Below are positions 27,064 through 36,494 of a stretch of DNA of 64,000 bases, piece after piece. Source of the DNA: Sphingomonas folli (GTDB lineage: Bacteria > Pseudomonadota > Alphaproteobacteria > Sphingomonadales > Sphingomonadaceae); assembly GCF_019429525.1 (NCBI RefSeq), contig NZ_JAHXZL010000009.1, positions 1 to 64,000 of the forward strand, read 5' to 3'. The position numbers and the translations under genes were made by a program. Within the stretch, counting starts at the first letter, position 1. Each line of letters opens with the position of its first letter. The notes beneath the pieces are model-generated. The model was not told the DNA's origin. It saw only the letters and a program-made list of their open reading frames with translations, and searched no databases.

Positions 27064-27153
27064 GTTCCCCGGCGAAGGCCGGGGCCCAGTTGGGGGACGC
27101 TGACGAGGCCCGCCACCTTGATCCCACTTGGCCCCCGGCCTTCGCCGGGGAAC
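27064..27153. repeat. REP-like palindrome between convergent genes
   Basis: GTTCCCCGGCGAAGGCCGGG at 27064-27083 and its complement CCCGGCCTTCGCCGGGGAAC (27134-27153) form a large stem. It continues with GCCCAGTTGGG/CCCACTTGGGC-type pairing inward. Copies with the same arms are at 21550 and 58572. It lies at the junction of the convergent transporter and epimerase genes and may act as a bidirectional terminator. Confidence 0.7.
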
Positions 27154-27174
27154 AGAAGAGAAGCGACGACCACC

Positions 27175-28248
27175 TCACATCTCCGGCGCGATCCCCCGCG
27201 CCAGCCGCCCCCGCGCATAGTCGAGCGCGCGGCGGATGCCGTCGTCGAGCGCGATCGTCGGGCGCCAGCCGAGCGCGTCGCGAATCCGCGACGGGTCGCT
27301 GTAGCGCTCCGCCACGCCCACCGGCTTGCCCGCGGTGCCGATCACCGGCGCGTCATAGCCCTCGATCGCCACCATCCGCGCGGCGAGGTCGAGGAAGCGC
27401 GTCGGCGTGCCGGTGCCGATGTTGAAGGCGCGCGCGTCGCTCACGCCGCGGCACACCAGGACGCAGGCGTCGCAGGCGTCGTCGATGTGGACGAAGTCGC
27501 GCGTCTGCTCGCCCGAGCCCCACACCCGCACCGGGTCGCGTCGCGCCGCCACGCGCAGCGCGATCGCGGGGAAGGGATAGACCACGTCCTGGTCCTCGCC
27601 ATAGCCCGAGAAGGGACGCACCACGCCGACGCTCAGCCCGTATTTCTCATGCGCGATGCGGCCGAGATACTCGCCGGTCAGCTTGCTCCAGCCATAGGTA
27701 TAGTCGGGCAGGCCGAGGCGCTTGTCGAAGGAGATGTCGTCCTCGCGCAGCGCGCGGCTCTCGCCCGCCCCCTGCAGGTCGATCGGATAGGCCGCGCTCG
27801 ACGAGGCGTAGAGGATGCGCTCGGGCCGCGCTTTCTTGGCGGCCCAGAGGAAGAAGCTGCTGTCGACCGCGAGGTCGATGCCGACCGCGAGCGGGTCGTT
27901 GTCGATCACGTTGCGCCCGCCCACCACCGAGGCGAGATGGTAGATCTCGTCGAAGCGCGGCAGCGGCGCGAGCCCGAGCGACGGGGTCATGCCCAGCTCG
28001 GCCTGCGCCACCGCGACGAAGTCGGCGCGGATCAGCCGCACCTGCTGGTCGAGCCCGACCAGCTCGTGGCGCTGCACCCCGCCCTCCTCGCCGAGCGCGC
28101 GCAGCCGCGGCACCTCCCACTCGGCCGGCGGCTTGCCGGTGGAGAGATCGTCGATGATCCACAGCTCGTGCCCGCCCTCGCGCGCGAGCCGCGCGACCAG
28201 GTGCCGGCCGACGAAGCCGCAGCCGCCGGTGATGAGGATACGCGCCAC
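27175..28248 (-). CDS. NAD-dependent epimerase/dehydratase (extended SDR)
   Basis: A 357-residue nucleotide-sugar-modifying enzyme of the extended short-chain dehydrogenase family. It has the Rossmann loop ILITGGCGFVGRHLV, the ILYASSSAAYP active-site segment, the catalytic YGWSK, and the sugar-binding VRPFSGYGEDQD. WGSGEQTRDFVHIDDAC is typical of UDP-glucuronate decarboxylase or epimerase relatives. The exact sugar is not clear. No glycosyltransferases surround it. Confidence 0.88.
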   Translation of the reverse strand: MARILITGGCGFVGRHLVARLAREGGHELWIIDDLSTGKPPAEWEVPRLRALGEEGGVQRHELVGLDQQVRLIRADFVAVAQAELGMTPSLGLAPLPRFDEIYHLASVVGGRNVIDNDPLAVGIDLAVDSSFFLWAAKKARPERILYASSSAAYPIDLQGAGESRALREDDISFDKRLGLPDYTYGWSKLTGEYLGRIAHEKYGLSVGVVRPFSGYGEDQDVVYPFPAIALRVAARRDPVRVWGSGEQTRDFVHIDDACDACVLVCRGVSDARAFNIGTGTPTRFLDLAARMVAIEGYDAPVIGTAGKPVGVAERYSDPSRIRDALGWRPTIALDDGIRRALDYARGRLARGIAPEM

Positions 28249-28529
28249 GTCGGTCTCCTAGGGTGAGGCTGCGGCCTCGTTCGTCGCGCCGGGGCGCAAA
28301 TGCAAGCCGCGCGCGCGCCGAGGCGAGTCACGCCGCGCCGACGCCGGACCTCGAGGATGCGGCGCCTAAGGTGGAGGAAGGTGTCGGCCCCACCGCCCGC
28401 CCGACAGGACGACGGCGGACGGGCGAGGCGATCCGGACGCGAGAGACGCCATGGGCATGGCCCGGGCCCGCATCGCTGCCGAGATGGCGCGGACGGCCGA
28501 CCGGTCATCGCCGTCGACGCGGCGGAAGC

Positions 28530-28603
28530 TGGATGCCCCGCGTGGATTCGAACCACGATTGACGGAGTCAGAGTCCGTAGTCTTGCCGTTAGACGACGGG
28601 GCA
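28530..28603 (-). tRNA. tRNA-Gln (CTG)
   Basis: The minus-strand sequence folds as a standard cloverleaf. The acceptor TGCCCCG pairs with CGGGGCA, the D-arm is GTCTAACGGCAAGAC, and the anticodon arm ACGGA-CTCTGAC-TCCGT has anticodon CTG. The T-arm is CGTGG-TTCGAAT-CCACG, and CCA is encoded. It stands alone between the epimerase and ppx genes. Confidence 0.95.
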
Positions 28604-28744
28604 ACAGGGGGGCGCAACTAGAAGGCGGCGCCGCCCCTGTCAATGGCCGCCTTGCCGCTCGTCGCCGCAGCGTGTAGCGTTACCATCAAGCACCGGGTGA
28701 CCGCGCGCCGCGCGCGGGTCGCGTCCGGAAGAAGATGAGAGAGT

Positions 28745-29791
28745 GTGACGGCAATGGTGGACTTTCCCGCCCAATTGCCGCGCCGGCAGGAGCCCGATCC
28801 TGCCCGTTCGGCCCGACCCCAGCCGCGCCCCGCGCGCGGCGGTGCGCGACATTATGCCGCGCTCGACCTCGGCACCAACAACTGCCGGCTGCTGATCGCG
28901 CGGCCGCACGGCGACGGCTTCGCGGTGGTGGACGCCTTCTCGCGCATCGTCCGGCTCGGCGAGGGGCTGGCGCACACCGGCGCCTTGTCCGACGCCGCGA
29001 TCGAGCGCACCATCGCCGCGCTGCGAGTCTGCGCCGACAAGCTGCGCCGCCGCAACGTCACGCTGGCGCGCTCGGTCGCGACCGAGGCCTGCCGCCGCGC
29101 CAGCAACGGCACCGATTTCATCGCGCGCGTCCGCGCCGAGACCGGCATCCACCTCGACATCATCTCGGCCGAGGAGGAGGCGCGGCTGGCGGTGCTCGGC
29201 TGCCACGCGCTGCTCGAGCCGGGCACCGGCCCGGCGCTGGTGTTCGACATCGGCGGCGGCTCGACCGAGCTGGTGCTGGTCGACGCCGACGCGACCGTGC
29301 CGGTGGTGCGCGACTGGCACAGCGCGCCCTGGGGCGTCGTCTCGCTGACCGAGAGCGCGGGCGGCGGCGGCTCGGCCGAGGAGCGAGAGCGCGCCTACAA
29401 GCGGATGCGCGCGCTGGTGGCGGAGAGCTTCGCGCCCTTCGCGGCGCGGCTGCCCCGCCCCGCCACGCCGCCGCGACTGCTCGGCACCTCGGGCACGGTG
29501 ACGACGCTGGCGAGCGTCCATCTCGGGCTGGAGCGCTACGACCGCGCGCAGGTCGACGGGCTGATCGCGCCCGCCGCGGCGATGCGCCAGATCAGCCAGG
29601 AGCTGGCGGCGATGTCGCTCGGCGAGCGCGCGCAGCTGCCGTGCATCGGGCGCGAGCGCGCCGACCTGGTGGTGGCGGGCTGCGCCATCCTCGAGGGCAT
29701 CCTCGACCTGTGGCCGGCGGAGCGGCTCGGCGTCGCCGACCGCGGCATCCGCGAGGGCATCCTGCGCCGGCTGATGGAGACCGAGGCGTGA
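28745..29791 (+). CDS. Ppx/GppA phosphatase family protein
   Basis: A 348-residue actin-fold phosphatase that hydrolyses polyphosphate or pppGpp, so it is linked to the stringent response. It has ALDLGTNNCRLLIA near residue 38, ATEACRRASNGTDFI, the glycine-rich FDIGGGSTELVLV loop, and LGTSGTVTTLASVHLGL. It is shorter than the E. coli Ppx (513) because the C-terminal domains are missing, as is usual for the alphaproteobacterial form. rlmE follows 25 bases downstream. Confidence 0.92.
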   Translation: MTAMVDFPAQLPRRQEPDPARSARPQPRPARGGARHYAALDLGTNNCRLLIARPHGDGFAVVDAFSRIVRLGEGLAHTGALSDAAIERTIAALRVCADKLRRRNVTLARSVATEACRRASNGTDFIARVRAETGIHLDIISAEEEARLAVLGCHALLEPGTGPALVFDIGGGSTELVLVDADATVPVVRDWHSAPWGVVSLTESAGGGGSAEERERAYKRMRALVAESFAPFAARLPRPATPPRLLGTSGTVTTLASVHLGLERYDRAQVDGLIAPAAAMRQISQELAAMSLGERAQLPCIGRERADLVVAGCAILEGILDLWPAERLGVADRGIREGILRRLMETEA

Positions 29792-29816
29792 CTCGCGTGA
29801 CCGGGCGTAGCGGAGC

Positions 29817-30494
29817 GTGAGGGGCACCGGGGCGGGGCGCCAACGCGTCAAGACCGCGCGCAACCGCAGCGCGCAATCCACCCGCTGGCTCGAGCGCCAG
29901 CTCAACGACCCTTATGTCCGCCGTGCCAAGGCCGAGGGCTATCGCAGCCGCGCCGCCTACAAGTTGATCGAGCTGGACGAGCGCTTCGGGCTGCTCAAGG
30001 GCGTCAGACGCGTGGTCGATCTCGGCATCGCGCCGGGCGGGTGGAGCCAGGTGGTGCGCCGCCAGGCGCCGGGCGCCGCGGTGGTGGGGATCGACCTGCT
30101 GCCGGTCGATCCGATCGACGGCGTCACGATCTTCGAGATGGACTTCATGGACGACGCCGCGCCGGGCGAGCTGATGGCGGCGCTGGGCGGCGCGCCCGAC
30201 CTGGTGCTGTCCGACATGGCCGCGAACACCGTGGGCCACCCGCAGACCGACGCGCTGCGCACGATGGCGCTGGTGGAGACCGCGCTGGCCTTCGCGGTCG
30301 ACGTGCTGCGCCCGGGCGGGACGTTCGTCGCCAAGGTCTTCGCGGGGGGCGCCGATTCGTCGCTGGTGGCGGAGATGAAGCGCAACTTCACCGCGGTGAA
30401 GCACGCCAAGCCGCCGGCGAGCCGCAAGGGCTCGGTCGAGTGGTTCGTCGTGGCGCAGGGCTTCAAGGGACGCGGCGAGCCGGCGGAGGAGTGA
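29817..30494 (+). CDS. rlmE: 23S rRNA 2'-O-ribose uridine methyltransferase
   Basis: RlmE (FtsJ/RrmJ) methylates the 2'-O of U2552 in the 50S A-loop. The 225-residue protein has a basic N-terminus, then YRSRAAYKLIELDERF and the SAM loop VDLGIAPGGWSQV. It also has the DLVLSDMAANTVG motif with the catalytic Asp and FVAKVFAGGAD with the catalytic Lys (K-D-K-E set). The start codon is GTG. It forms a likely operon with the upstream ppx/gppA gene. Confidence 0.94.
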   Translation: MRGTGAGRQRVKTARNRSAQSTRWLERQLNDPYVRRAKAEGYRSRAAYKLIELDERFGLLKGVRRVVDLGIAPGGWSQVVRRQAPGAAVVGIDLLPVDPIDGVTIFEMDFMDDAAPGELMAALGGAPDLVLSDMAANTVGHPQTDALRTMALVETALAFAVDVLRPGGTFVAKVFAGGADSSLVAEMKRNFTAVKHAKPPASRKGSVEWFVVAQGFKGRGEPAEE

Positions 30495-30590
30495 GGCGGC
30501 AGGGGCGGGCGACGCGATCCGGTGCGGTGATATCGTCCTGCTTCACCCCACGCCGCGCCGGCAGACGACATCTTCTGCTCTGACCCCGCC

Positions 30591-30667
30591 GTGCTCCCGC
30601 GGACGCAGGAGCCCAGAGCCGCGAGCGTCACGCCTGCGGCCCTGGGCTCCGGCCCTCGCCGGAGCAC
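30591..30667. repeat. REP-like palindrome (GTGCTCC...GGAGCAC)
   Basis: Outer ends GTGCTCC and GGAGCAC enclose GCAGGAGCCCAGAGCCGCG and GCGGCCCTGGGCTCCGGC, which pair imperfectly. The same design is seen at 62378-62454. Confidence 0.65.
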
Positions 30668-30861
30668 GGATCGATGGAGGTGGATCAGACTCTAGGCGCC
30701 ACCCGCCCCTGTCCCACGTCGCCGCGCTTTGCTATCGGCACCCCGCGGGGCGCTCCCTCGCCAGACCGTCCCGCTCCGCCACCGCCGCTTATCCGCCAGC
30801 GACCCCATATCGTCACCATTCGCACCAACGTCGGTCTCAACCCTCGCGCCATACCGCCCAC

Positions 30862-30888
30862 CGACTCAACATTCGCAACATTCGCGCT
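30862..30888. repeat. 27-bp dispersed repeat, copy 1
   Basis: The sequence from C30862 to T30888 is identical to 62614-62640. On the minus strand its core is two tandem copies of GCGAATGTT followed by GAGTCG. This copy is in the prfC leader, about 25 bases before the start codon. Confidence 0.7.
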
Positions 30889-30913
30889 GCCAGCGCCCGA
30901 TCCGGATCACCGC

Positions 30914-32440
<1,527 letters not shown>

Positions 32441-32506
32441 GCGCGGCTTGTTCCACGTGAAGCCAACGTACGGGGAGTGAGGGCGCAGGTGCTTCCCGAA
32501 GCGCGG

Positions 32507-32606
32507 GCGTCATCCTGAGCTCGTCTCGGGATCCACCGTGCCGCACACTCAAGGACCGGTGGTGCTCGCGAAAGGGTAGATCCTGAAACGAGTTCAGGAT
32601 GACGCC
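32507..32606. repeat. 100-bp palindromic element with GCGTCATCCTGA arms
   Basis: GGCGTCATCCTGA (32507-32519) is the exact reverse complement of 32594-32606. TCTCGGGATCCACC and a second GTAGATCC block lie between them. This belongs to the GTCATCC...GGATGAC repeat family and lies at the convergent junction of prfC and the methyltransferase gene. Confidence 0.7.
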
Positions 32607-32640
32607 GATGCGAGGGAGGGTAGCGGGATGCTGCCCCCGA

Positions 32641-33255
32641 TCAGTCCTTCCAGCCCCAGTAGAGCTGAGCGGGCGGGACGTTCCACCATTCCATGTCATG
32701 GTCGATCCGCTCGAAATGCGGCGCGATGAAGTCGCGGACCTTGGGGCTGAACTGATAGACGAGGAAGGCGCCGCCGGTGCGGATCACGCGCTGCGTCGCC
32801 GCCGCGATCGCGGGGCCGACGCCGTCGGGCAGGGTCGAGAAGGGCAGGCCGGAGAGGACGTAGTCGGCCGAGTCATGGCCGTGCTCGGCGACGATCGCCT
32901 CGACGTCGGCGGCCGAACCGTGGACCGCGACGAAGCGCGAGTCGGTGATCGTGTTGTTGAGGTAGCGGATGAAATCCGGGTTGGTGTCGATCGCGATCAG
33001 CGTCGCGTCGGGGGCCATCTTCTCGAGGATGGGCCGGCAGAAGGTGCCAACGCCGGGGCCGTACTCGACGAAGAGCTTACAGTTCGCCCAGTCCACCGGG
33101 CCGAGCATCCTGGCGATCAACCGATCCGACGAGGGGATGATCGACCCCACCATGACCGGGTGCTTGAGGAAGCCGGCGAAGAACATCTGCCAGGGACCGG
33201 GCACGCCGGCGGCTCTGCTGCGGCTGCGCCGCATGGCGTTGGTCGAACTAGGCAT
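32641..33255 (-). CDS. class I SAM-dependent methyltransferase, PmtA-like
   Basis: A 204-residue methyltransferase with the SAM loop FVEYGPGVGTFCRPIL and the LIAIDTNPDFIRYL acidic strand, plus the segment DYVLSGLPFSTLPDG. The proline-containing SGLPFS motif is typical of phospholipid N-methyltransferases (PmtA type) and rRNA dimethylase relatives. The N-terminal FFAGFLKHPVMVGSIIPSS is also characteristic of the PmtA-like group. The ATG at 33255 is preferred over longer versions. The likely role is phosphatidylethanolamine methylation, but that is uncertain. Confidence 0.82.
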   Translation of the reverse strand: MPSSTNAMRRSRSRAAGVPGPWQMFFAGFLKHPVMVGSIIPSSDRLIARMLGPVDWANCKLFVEYGPGVGTFCRPILEKMAPDATLIAIDTNPDFIRYLNNTITDSRFVAVHGSAADVEAIVAEHGHDSADYVLSGLPFSTLPDGVGPAIAAATQRVIRTGGAFLVYQFSPKVRDFIAPHFERIDHDMEWWNVPPAQLYWGWKD

Positions 33256-33406
33256 GTGGAAAGTTGTCGCTCCCGAACCCTGACGGTGACAGCCTTGTGT
33301 CACCACGATGACGAACGCCTTGCAAGCGCGGCGGTTGCCATAGCGGGGTTGCACGCCCGCCCCAAGCGCCTATTCGCCCGGGCGTTGGCGGCGCGGGGGC
33401 GGTGGC

Positions 33407-33742
33407 ATGCGGGACGGCGGCGAGCGGGTCGGGCAGGTGGCGGTGACCTTCGTCTCGCGCCGCAACGGCCGCGACTCGGCGGGCTATGCCGCGGCGGCGG
33501 AGCGGATGGACGCGCTCGCCGCGGCGCAGCCGGGCTATCGCGGGGTCGACAGCGTGCGCGACGCGGACGGGCTGGGGATCACGGTGAGCTACTGGGCGGA
33601 CGAGGCGAGCGCGATCGCCTGGCGCGACCATCCCGAACATGCCGCGACGCGTGAGCGGGGGCGGGAGCGCTGGTATGACGATTACGCGGTGACGGTAGCG
33701 ACCGTAACGCGGGAGTATCGCTGGGCGGCAGCGAGCGAGTGA
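33407..33742 (+). CDS. antibiotic biosynthesis monooxygenase-like (ABM) protein
   Basis: A 111-residue single-domain ferredoxin-like protein. It has the VAVTFVSRRNGRDSAGY start, the QPGYRGVDSVRDADGLGI strand and SYWADEASAIAWRDHPEH, the usual ABM pattern. Such proteins can be small monooxygenases or haem-degrading enzymes, but many have no known role. It starts about 150 bases from the divergent methyltransferase start. Confidence 0.75.
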   Translation: MRDGGERVGQVAVTFVSRRNGRDSAGYAAAAERMDALAAAQPGYRGVDSVRDADGLGITVSYWADEASAIAWRDHPEHAATRERGRERWYDDYAVTVATVTREYRWAAASE

Positions 33743-33744
33743 GG

Positions 33745-33882
33745 TCCTCCCCGCTCGGCGGGGAGGGGGACCGCGCCCGTAGGGCGTGGTGGAGAGGGCT
33801 GTCCGCGGCCGTCGCGCTGCGTGGGGAACCCCCTCCACCACCCGGCTGCGCCGGGCGGTCCCCCTCCCCGTTCCGGGGAGGA
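33745..33882. repeat. long hairpin repeat, second copy
   Basis: An approximately 138-base palindrome with the same plan as 4664-4798. The arms are TCCTCCCCGCTCGGCGGGG and CCCCGTTCCGGGGAGGA. The inner parts GGGGGACCGCG and GCGTGGTGGAG pair with CCCTCCACCA and CGGTCCCCC. It fills the junction between the convergent ABM and Cdc48-like genes and is likely transcribed from both sides. Confidence 0.8.
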
Positions 33883-33890
33883 TTTATCCG

Positions 33891-36185
33891 TTAGTCTGTC
33901 CCCTTCGGCCCGCGCGGGGTGAGCTGGCCCGGCGCGATGAAGCCGATCGGCTGGATCGCGTTGGCGTCCTGCTTCAGCCGCGCCGCCATCTGCTCATAGT
34001 CGCGCTCCACCTCGGGGGTGACGCTGGCGCGGCTCTCCTCCAGCGCGCGGTCGAAGTGCGCCGCGGTCACCTGGCGCGACTGGAGCGACTCGCGCAGCGC
34101 GATCAGGCCGGCGCGGCGCACCACGTCCTCCAGGTCGGCGCCGGTGAAGCGCTCGGTGCGGCGCGCGACCGTGTCGAGGTCGACGTCCTCGGCGAGCGGC
34201 ATCTTCTGCGTCTGGATCGAGAGGATCCGCCGCCGCCCGGCCTGATCGGGCACGCCGACGTAGATCAGCTCGTCGAACCGCCCCGGCCGCAGCAGCGCGG
34301 GGTCGATCAGGTTGGGCCGGTTGGTCGCGCCGATCACCACCACCGACTGCAGCTCCTCGAGCCCGTCCATCTCGGCGAGGATGGTGTTGACCACGCGCTC
34401 GGTCACCTGCGGCTCGCCCAGCCCGCCGCCGCGCGCGGGGACCAGGCTGTCGAGCTCGTCGATGAAGATGACGCAGGGCGCCACCTGGCGCGCGCGCTGA
34501 AACAGGCGGGTGATCTGCTGCTCGCTCTCGCCGTACCATTTGCTCAGCAGGTCGCTCGACTTGGTGGCGATGAAATTGGCCTCCGCCTCGCGCGCCACCG
34601 CCTTGGCGAGCAACGTCTTGCCGGTGCCGGGCGGGCCGTAGAGCAGGAAGCCCTTGGCCGGGCGGATGCCCAGCCGGCGGAACGCGTCGGGGTCTTTGAG
34701 CGGCAGCTCGACGCCTTCCTTGAGCCGCATCTGCGCGTCGTCGAGACCGCCCACGTCGCTCCACTGGGTGGTGGGCGCCTGCACCATCACCTCGCGCATC
34801 GCCGAGGGCTGGACCCGCTTGATCGCGCCCATGAAGTCCTCGCGCGTCACGGCCAGCGTGTCGAGCACCTCGGGCGGGATGCTGCGGTCCTCCAGGTTGA
34901 GCCGCGGCATGATCCGCCGCACCGCCTCGATCGCGGCCTCGCGCGTCAGCGCGGCGAGGTCGGCGCCGACGAAGCCGAAGGTGGTGCGCGCCAGCTCGTC
35001 GAGGTCGACCTTGTCGCCCAGCGGCATGCCGCGGGTATGGATGCCGAGGATCTCGCGTCGCCCGCGCTCGTCGGGGACGCCGACGATGATCTCGCGGTCG
35101 AAGCGGCCGGGGCGGCGCAGCGCCTCGTCGATCGCCTCGGGGCGATTGGTCGCGGCGATGATCACGACGTTGGCGCGCGCCTCCAGCCCGTCCATCAGCG
35201 TCAGCAGCTGCGCGACCACGCGCTTCTCCGCCTCGCCCGAGACCTGCCCGCGCTTGGGCGCGATCGAGTCGATCTCGTCGATGAAGACGATCGAGGGCGC
35301 CGCCTTGGTCGCCTCCTCGAACACGCTGCGCAGCCGCTGCTCCGACTCGCCATAGGCCGAGCCCATGATCTCGGGGCCGTTGATCAGGAAGAACTGCGCG
35401 TCCGACTCGTTGGCGACCGCGCGCGCCAGCCGCGTCTTGCCGGTGCCGGGCGGGCCGTGGAGCAGCACGCCCTTGGGCGGGTCGACCCCGAGCCGCTGGA
35501 ACAGCTCGGGATAGCGCAGCGGCAGCTCGACCATCTCGCGCAGCTGGTCGATCGTCGCCGCCATTCCGCCGATATCGTCGTAGGTGACGTCGGCGCGCCG
35601 CGCCGCCTCGGGCTCCTCATATTCGGGGCGGAGCTCGATCTCGGTGTTCTCGTCGATGTGGACCACGCCCTTGGGGCTGGCCGACACGACCGAGAGGCGG
35701 ATCTCCTGCAGCGCGTAAGCGGGGGCGTTGATGTAGCGCTCCATCCCCGGCGGCATGTTCGCGACGCGCTGGTGACCAGCGGTGGCGACCACGTCCCCGG
35801 CGCAGAGCGGGCGCCCGAAGAAGGTGCGCTTGAGCGCGGTGGTCGAGCCCTGGAGCCGCAGGTTCTGCTGCGCCGGCGCGAACACGACTCGAGTCGCCGC
35901 CTTGCTCTCGACCCGCCGCAGCTCGACGAAGTCGCCCGAACCGACCCCGGCATTGGCGCGCTGGAGGCCGTCGATGCGGATGATCTCGAGCCCCTCGTCC
36001 TCGGCATAGGGGCCGACCGCGCGTGCCGGCGTCGTCTTCTTGCCGACGATCTCGACCACGTCGCCGTCGGTGAGACCGAGGGCGGAGAGCACCGCGCGCG
36101 GCAGGTGCGCGATGCCGCGCCCGCTGTCCTCGGGGCGCGCGTTCGCCACCTGCAACTTGATCACTCTCGCTTCGGCGTCCGCCAT
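33891..36185 (-). CDS. CDC48/VAT-family AAA ATPase
   Basis: A 764-residue double-AAA protein like archaeal VAT and eukaryotic Cdc48/p97, a hexameric unfoldase. The N-domain (double-psi barrel) covers about residues 1-185. The D1 AAA domain has [28 protein letters not shown] and [19 protein letters not shown]. The D2 domain has [28 protein letters not shown] and [19 protein letters not shown]. Both Walker sites and the arginine-finger regions look intact. The ATG at 36185 is preferred. It has no cofactor genes beside it. A candidate small RNA or attenuator precedes it on the same strand. Confidence 0.92.
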   Translation of the reverse strand: MADAEARVIKLQVANARPEDSGRGIAHLPRAVLSALGLTDGDVVEIVGKKTTPARAVGPYAEDEGLEIIRIDGLQRANAGVGSGDFVELRRVESKAATRVVFAPAQQNLRLQGSTTALKRTFFGRPLCAGDVVATAGHQRVANMPPGMERYINAPAYALQEIRLSVVSASPKGVVHIDENTEIELRPEYEEPEAARRADVTYDDIGGMAATIDQLREMVELPLRYPELFQRLGVDPPKGVLLHGPPGTGKTRLARAVANESDAQFFLINGPEIMGSAYGESEQRLRSVFEEATKAAPSIVFIDEIDSIAPKRGQVSGEAEKRVVAQLLTLMDGLEARANVVIIAATNRPEAIDEALRRPGRFDREIIVGVPDERGRREILGIHTRGMPLGDKVDLDELARTTFGFVGADLAALTREAAIEAVRRIMPRLNLEDRSIPPEVLDTLAVTREDFMGAIKRVQPSAMREVMVQAPTTQWSDVGGLDDAQMRLKEGVELPLKDPDAFRRLGIRPAKGFLLYGPPGTGKTLLAKAVAREAEANFIATKSSDLLSKWYGESEQQITRLFQRARQVAPCVIFIDELDSLVPARGGGLGEPQVTERVVNTILAEMDGLEELQSVVVIGATNRPNLIDPALLRPGRFDELIYVGVPDQAGRRRILSIQTQKMPLAEDVDLDTVARRTERFTGADLEDVVRRAGLIALRESLQSRQVTAAHFDRALEESRASVTPEVERDYEQMAARLKQDANAIQPIGFIAPGQLTPRGPKGTD

Positions 36186-36285
36186 CCTGCTGCCCTTCCT
36201 CGCTCGCGCGGTCGAGCGCAGGAGATAGGGCCGGGGTTCCCGATTGCGAGGGCCACGCGCCCCCGCCATCGTCCTGACGCGCACG

Positions 36286-36316
36286 AAAAAAAAGGCCGCT
36301 CAACGAGGAGCGGCCC
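36286..36316 (-). terminator. strong intrinsic terminator
   Basis: On the minus strand GGCCGCTC (36315-36308), a 6-base loop and GAGCGGCC (36301-36294) form a perfect 8-bp stem followed by eight Ts (36293-36286). Such a clear U-tract terminator is rare in this GC-rich window. It lies about 100 bases before the Cdc48-like start, so it ends a short leader transcript or a small RNA. Confidence 0.85.
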
Positions 36317-36384
36317 ATGAAAGTTTTTAGGAGAGGATGCCTGAAAGGCACGCCAAAGATGCGGGGGTACGAACCGTTGTGCAA
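36286..36384 (-). ncRNA. candidate small RNA or attenuated leader upstream of the Cdc48-like gene
   Basis: TATCAT (36396-36391) on the minus strand is a good -10 element, placing the start near 36384. The transcript would be about 99 bases and end at the intrinsic terminator. It contains a TGCC-TTTCA-GGCA hairpin, then an unpaired CCTCTCCT stretch resembling the anti-Shine-Dalgarno loops of alphaproteobacterial small RNAs, then the terminator hairpin. It could be an independent small RNA or an attenuator limiting read-through into the Cdc48-like gene. No coding frame fits. Confidence 0.55.
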
Positions 36385-36406
36385 GTGCGAATGATAGCGC
36401 TATAGT
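36377..36406 (+). promoter_or_regulatory. promoter of the LysR regulator
   Basis: TTGTGC (36377-36382), an 18-base spacer and TATAGT (36401-36406) point rightward into the LysR gene. The 10-bp palindrome ATAGCGCTAT (36394-36403) overlaps the -10 boxes of both this promoter and the leftward candidate RNA. TTGCAGAAATTGCA follows at 36406-36419. Divergent and autoregulated control is plausible. Confidence 0.45.
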
Positions 36407-36494
36407 TGCAGAAATTGCATTTCGAGTTGTCCGCACGCTTGCGCCGGGCCGTGTGGGTTGCATCATGCGGCGCAGCACCGAACTTGGATCGACG

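Larger units (their letters stand above)
30495..30913. other. intergenic stretch before prfC
   Basis: No gene is supported. It holds a REP-like element (30591-30667) and the 27-bp repeat copy (30862-30888), listed separately. The open frame that extends upstream of prfC from 30674 is not conserved in character and is taken as leader. Confidence 0.5.
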
